From: an uncultured Clostridium sp.
GTDB lineage: Bacteria > Bacillota > Clostridia > Lachnospirales > Lachnospiraceae
Direction of reading: 5' to 3'
Assembly: GCA_938036545.1 (NCBI GenBank)
Contig: CALHQJ010000071.1
Span: forward strand, 1 to 35,007
Length of the DNA: 35,007 bases
A program made the position numbers and the translations under genes. A model generated the notes under the pieces. That model was not told the origin of the DNA, searched no databases, and worked only from the letters and a program-made list of their open reading frames with translations. Of this stretch, positions 33,225-35,007 are shown one piece after another. How positions within the stretch are numbered: the first letter of the stretch is position 1; the number at the start of each line of letters is the position of its first letter.

Positions 33225-35007
33225 TTAAGACAAGCTGCCTCCCATAAGCATGGAATACAGATTCATCATTACTTCCTCCAAAAGAGCTTCCCAGTCTTCC
33301 AGACTGGCGGCCAGTACGTCCATTTGCTCTCCCTCAGGAGCCGCAAATTCTGTCTGAAGCTCTCGTAAATAAAATTCTCCAGCAAAGCTGACACCGGTTA
33401 CGCCATTATCTATAACATCCAGGGAATCCACGATATAGTGAAGCTTCTTTCCTTTTTCCAGTTCATCCACAACTCCGGTCATGGCAATTTCCAGATTTAC
33501 ATCTGCACCATCTTTTACAAGAAGTTTTACAGCAGAATCTCCCGTAGCCCGATCATAGGCATTTTCATAGGTAAGTTCCATTACCGCTCCGGAATACTCT
33601 GCATTTAATGTCCATCCGCTGTTTAACACTGCGTCTGTATATTCTCCGTTTTTGTGAAGCTGAACCACTGCCGTATCCACCGAATCTACTGCCGTAAAAG
33701 TCAGGCTGCTATTCTGAATCGGATAGCTGCCACCCTCTAATGCAGCTTTTAACGACATTTCCAGAACATCTTCCTCGTTTCGGAAGCTCCATGCTGCATC
33801 CATAGCGGCCAACTGTCCTTTTTTCGTTACATAAACCTCCATGTTAATGCCGCTGTCCAGAATCTGCTCCAGCTTTGCAAAGACTTCATCCAGCCTGGTG
33901 TTCAGCTCTGTCCACAGGTTAGCCAGCATTTCCTCTGACGTTAAAGCGCCTTCTCCCACTGCTTCCGGATAAGGCATATTTCCCATATCCATAACCACTT
34001 TTATGTACTCCAGGAAATCCTGCTTCAGCGCCTGATCTTCCATGAAAAACTGGTATGTAGTCTTTAAAAATCCAATCAGCGCCTCCTTGGGAATCACCAC
34101 ATGATACCCGTTGCAGGACTGCTGTTTTCCATTATACATAAGCTGGGCGCCGTCTGTTTTGGTTACGGTCATGGCTTCCTTAAAATCAGCCATCGCCTGA
34201 CTGCCTTCCTTGTATCTCTGCCACGAAGCTTCCAGGTCAAAGGGCTTTTTCTCTCCCGTATAAATACCGGTCACGTAAGAAATGTAATTGTCAATGATTT
34301 CCCTGTCCTCTTCGGTCAGTACCGTTCCAGTTCCTTCCATAAGCGGAGAATTGGCAATCTGCTCCGACAGATCTTCTGCATAATTGACAGTCAGCACCTT
34401 GGAGGTAAATTCCGGCATAGCTACCATTAGATACGTATCGTCTCCATAAAAATGAAGGTTGGCAATATCCATTCCGCCATAAGAAATTCCGATATTTTCA
34501 AAAAATCTCTTATTGGCAATATCTGTGGCTGCTTCTACCGTAATCCCTGCCCCCTGAAACATGTCCAGATCTTCCTCTTTATTGTCTGTGCAGTTGTTTA
34601 CGAAGTAAATGGCCGCATTTACTGCGTTTGTAACTGCTTCAGATGTAATAGTTGCACCAGACATTGCCTGAATTTCATTTTCTGCCGGAAAACCTGTTTT
34701 AGTTACTGCCAGGGCTTCTGCATTCTTGCCTGCAAACTGGCCCTTAAACTCATCTCCAGTTGCGTTCATGCCAAGTCCAGGAGTCTCAGCCAAGGATAAA
34801 AATGCAATTCCGGTTACCTTGCCTTCGCCGTTAATGCCTACTGACAGTTTTACCTCGCCGCCAAAACCGTCTTTTGAAGTAGAGGACACCACATATCCTA
34901 CTGCAGCGCCGGATGCGTCGACTGCCTGTGCGGCAGAATCAATATAGACATTGCCAAATCCCTCCCCAAAGTGCTGACACATGTGCCCAAAGAAGAATTC
35001 CCGGCAC
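33225..35007 (-). CDS. FMN-binding-domain protein with large C-terminal region (5' end cut)
   Basis: At least 593 codons are open and the frame runs past the window edge, so the first visible Met (34982) is probably not the start. Counting from that Met, residues about 15-128 form an FMN-binding domain like RnfG/NqrC, with GEVKLSVGINGEGKVTGI, SLAETPGLGMNA and the SGAT motif at 108-111 whose Thr carries covalent FMN in relatives. About 450 residues follow with no domain I can name with confidence; a DUF6583-like region is possible. The domain normally works outside the membrane, so a signal or membrane anchor is expected upstream. It precedes two ABC-2 permeases by 18 bp. Confidence 0.75.
   Translation of the reverse strand, partial: CREFFFGHMCQHFGEGFGNVYIDSAAQAVDASGAAVGYVVSSTSKDGFGGEVKLSVGINGEGKVTGIAFLSLAETPGLGMNATGDEFKGQFAGKNAEALAVTKTGFPAENEIQAMSGATITSEAVTNAVNAAIYFVNNCTDNKEEDLDMFQGAGITVEAATDIANKRFFENIGISYGGMDIANLHFYGDDTYLMVAMPEFTSKVLTVNYAEDLSEQIANSPLMEGTGTVLTEEDREIIDNYISYVTGIYTGEKKPFDLEASWQRYKEGSQAMADFKEAMTVTKTDGAQLMYNGKQQSCNGYHVVIPKEALIGFLKTTYQFFMEDQALKQDFLEYIKVVMDMGNMPYPEAVGEGALTSEEMLANLWTELNTRLDEVFAKLEQILDSGINMEVYVTKKGQLAAMDAAWSFRNEEDVLEMSLKAALEGGSYPIQNSSLTFTAVDSVDTAVVQLHKNGEYTDAVLNSGWTLNAEYSGAVMELTYENAYDRATGDSAVKLLVKDGADVNLEIAMTGVVDELEKGKKLHYIVDSLDVIDNGVTGVSFAGEFYLRELQTEFAAPEGEQMDVLAASLEDWEALLEEVMMNLYSMLMGGSLS

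Overview
The window reads as chromosomal DNA of an anaerobic Firmicute, most likely a Lachnospiraceae-type Clostridia. This is inferred from the gene families, not measured: a class-B dihydroorotate dehydrogenase pair (pyrD/pyrK), an A-type flavodiiron protein, C_GCAxxG_C_C and DUF2200 proteins, an ECF-transporter S component, strong GGAGG ribosome-binding sites and consensus TTGACA/TATAAT promoters. No rRNA, tRNA, insertion sequence, prophage or CRISPR array was seen.

Layout. 1-240: three 30-bp tandem repeats and a terminator. 238-1343 (minus): a small lipoprotein behind a possible ECF-sigma promoter, then a YccF-family membrane protein whose leader looks like a yybP-ykoY (manganese) riboswitch with its own promoter and overlapping terminator. 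1490-6924: an XRE-cupin regulator diverges from a dipeptide epimerase, a DUF819 membrane protein and a CocE/S15-type hydrolase. A 9-bp inverted repeat over the operon promoter shares an 11-bp half-site with the regulator's own upstream region. 7028-8424: a C_GCAxxG_C_C protein with a TauE/SafE (TSUP) permease. 8550-13264: a phosphorelay operon made of an HD-GYP response regulator, an HPt protein and a hybrid histidine kinase. 13261-15130 (minus): an ECF S component and a P-loop kinase behind an unidentified attenuator leader. 15155-17760 (minus): a GGDEF/EAL protein and a DUF2200 protein. 17961-18305: an acetyltransferase remnant.

18427-22240 (minus) is purE-purM-purN-purD, four steps of IMP synthesis, with its own promoter, a 13-bp inverted repeat at the transcript start and a terminator. 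Upstream on the same strand is a tight string: pyrE, a 49-residue membrane protein, a VanZ-like protein, a DUF6142-like protein and an M29 aminopeptidase. 26211-28874 holds pyrF-pyrK-pyrD, with a terminator separating it from pyrE. 29086-30294 (plus) is a flavodiiron protein sharing a bidirectional terminator with a small helical protein. 30886-35007 (minus) holds two ABC-2 permeases and a flavin-binding protein cut by the window edge.

The most useful observations are regulatory: the riboswitch in front of a gene family with no settled function, the orphan leader before the ECF S component and kinase, and the operator shared by the regulator and the dipeptide operon. No wholly new defence or mobile system was recognised.
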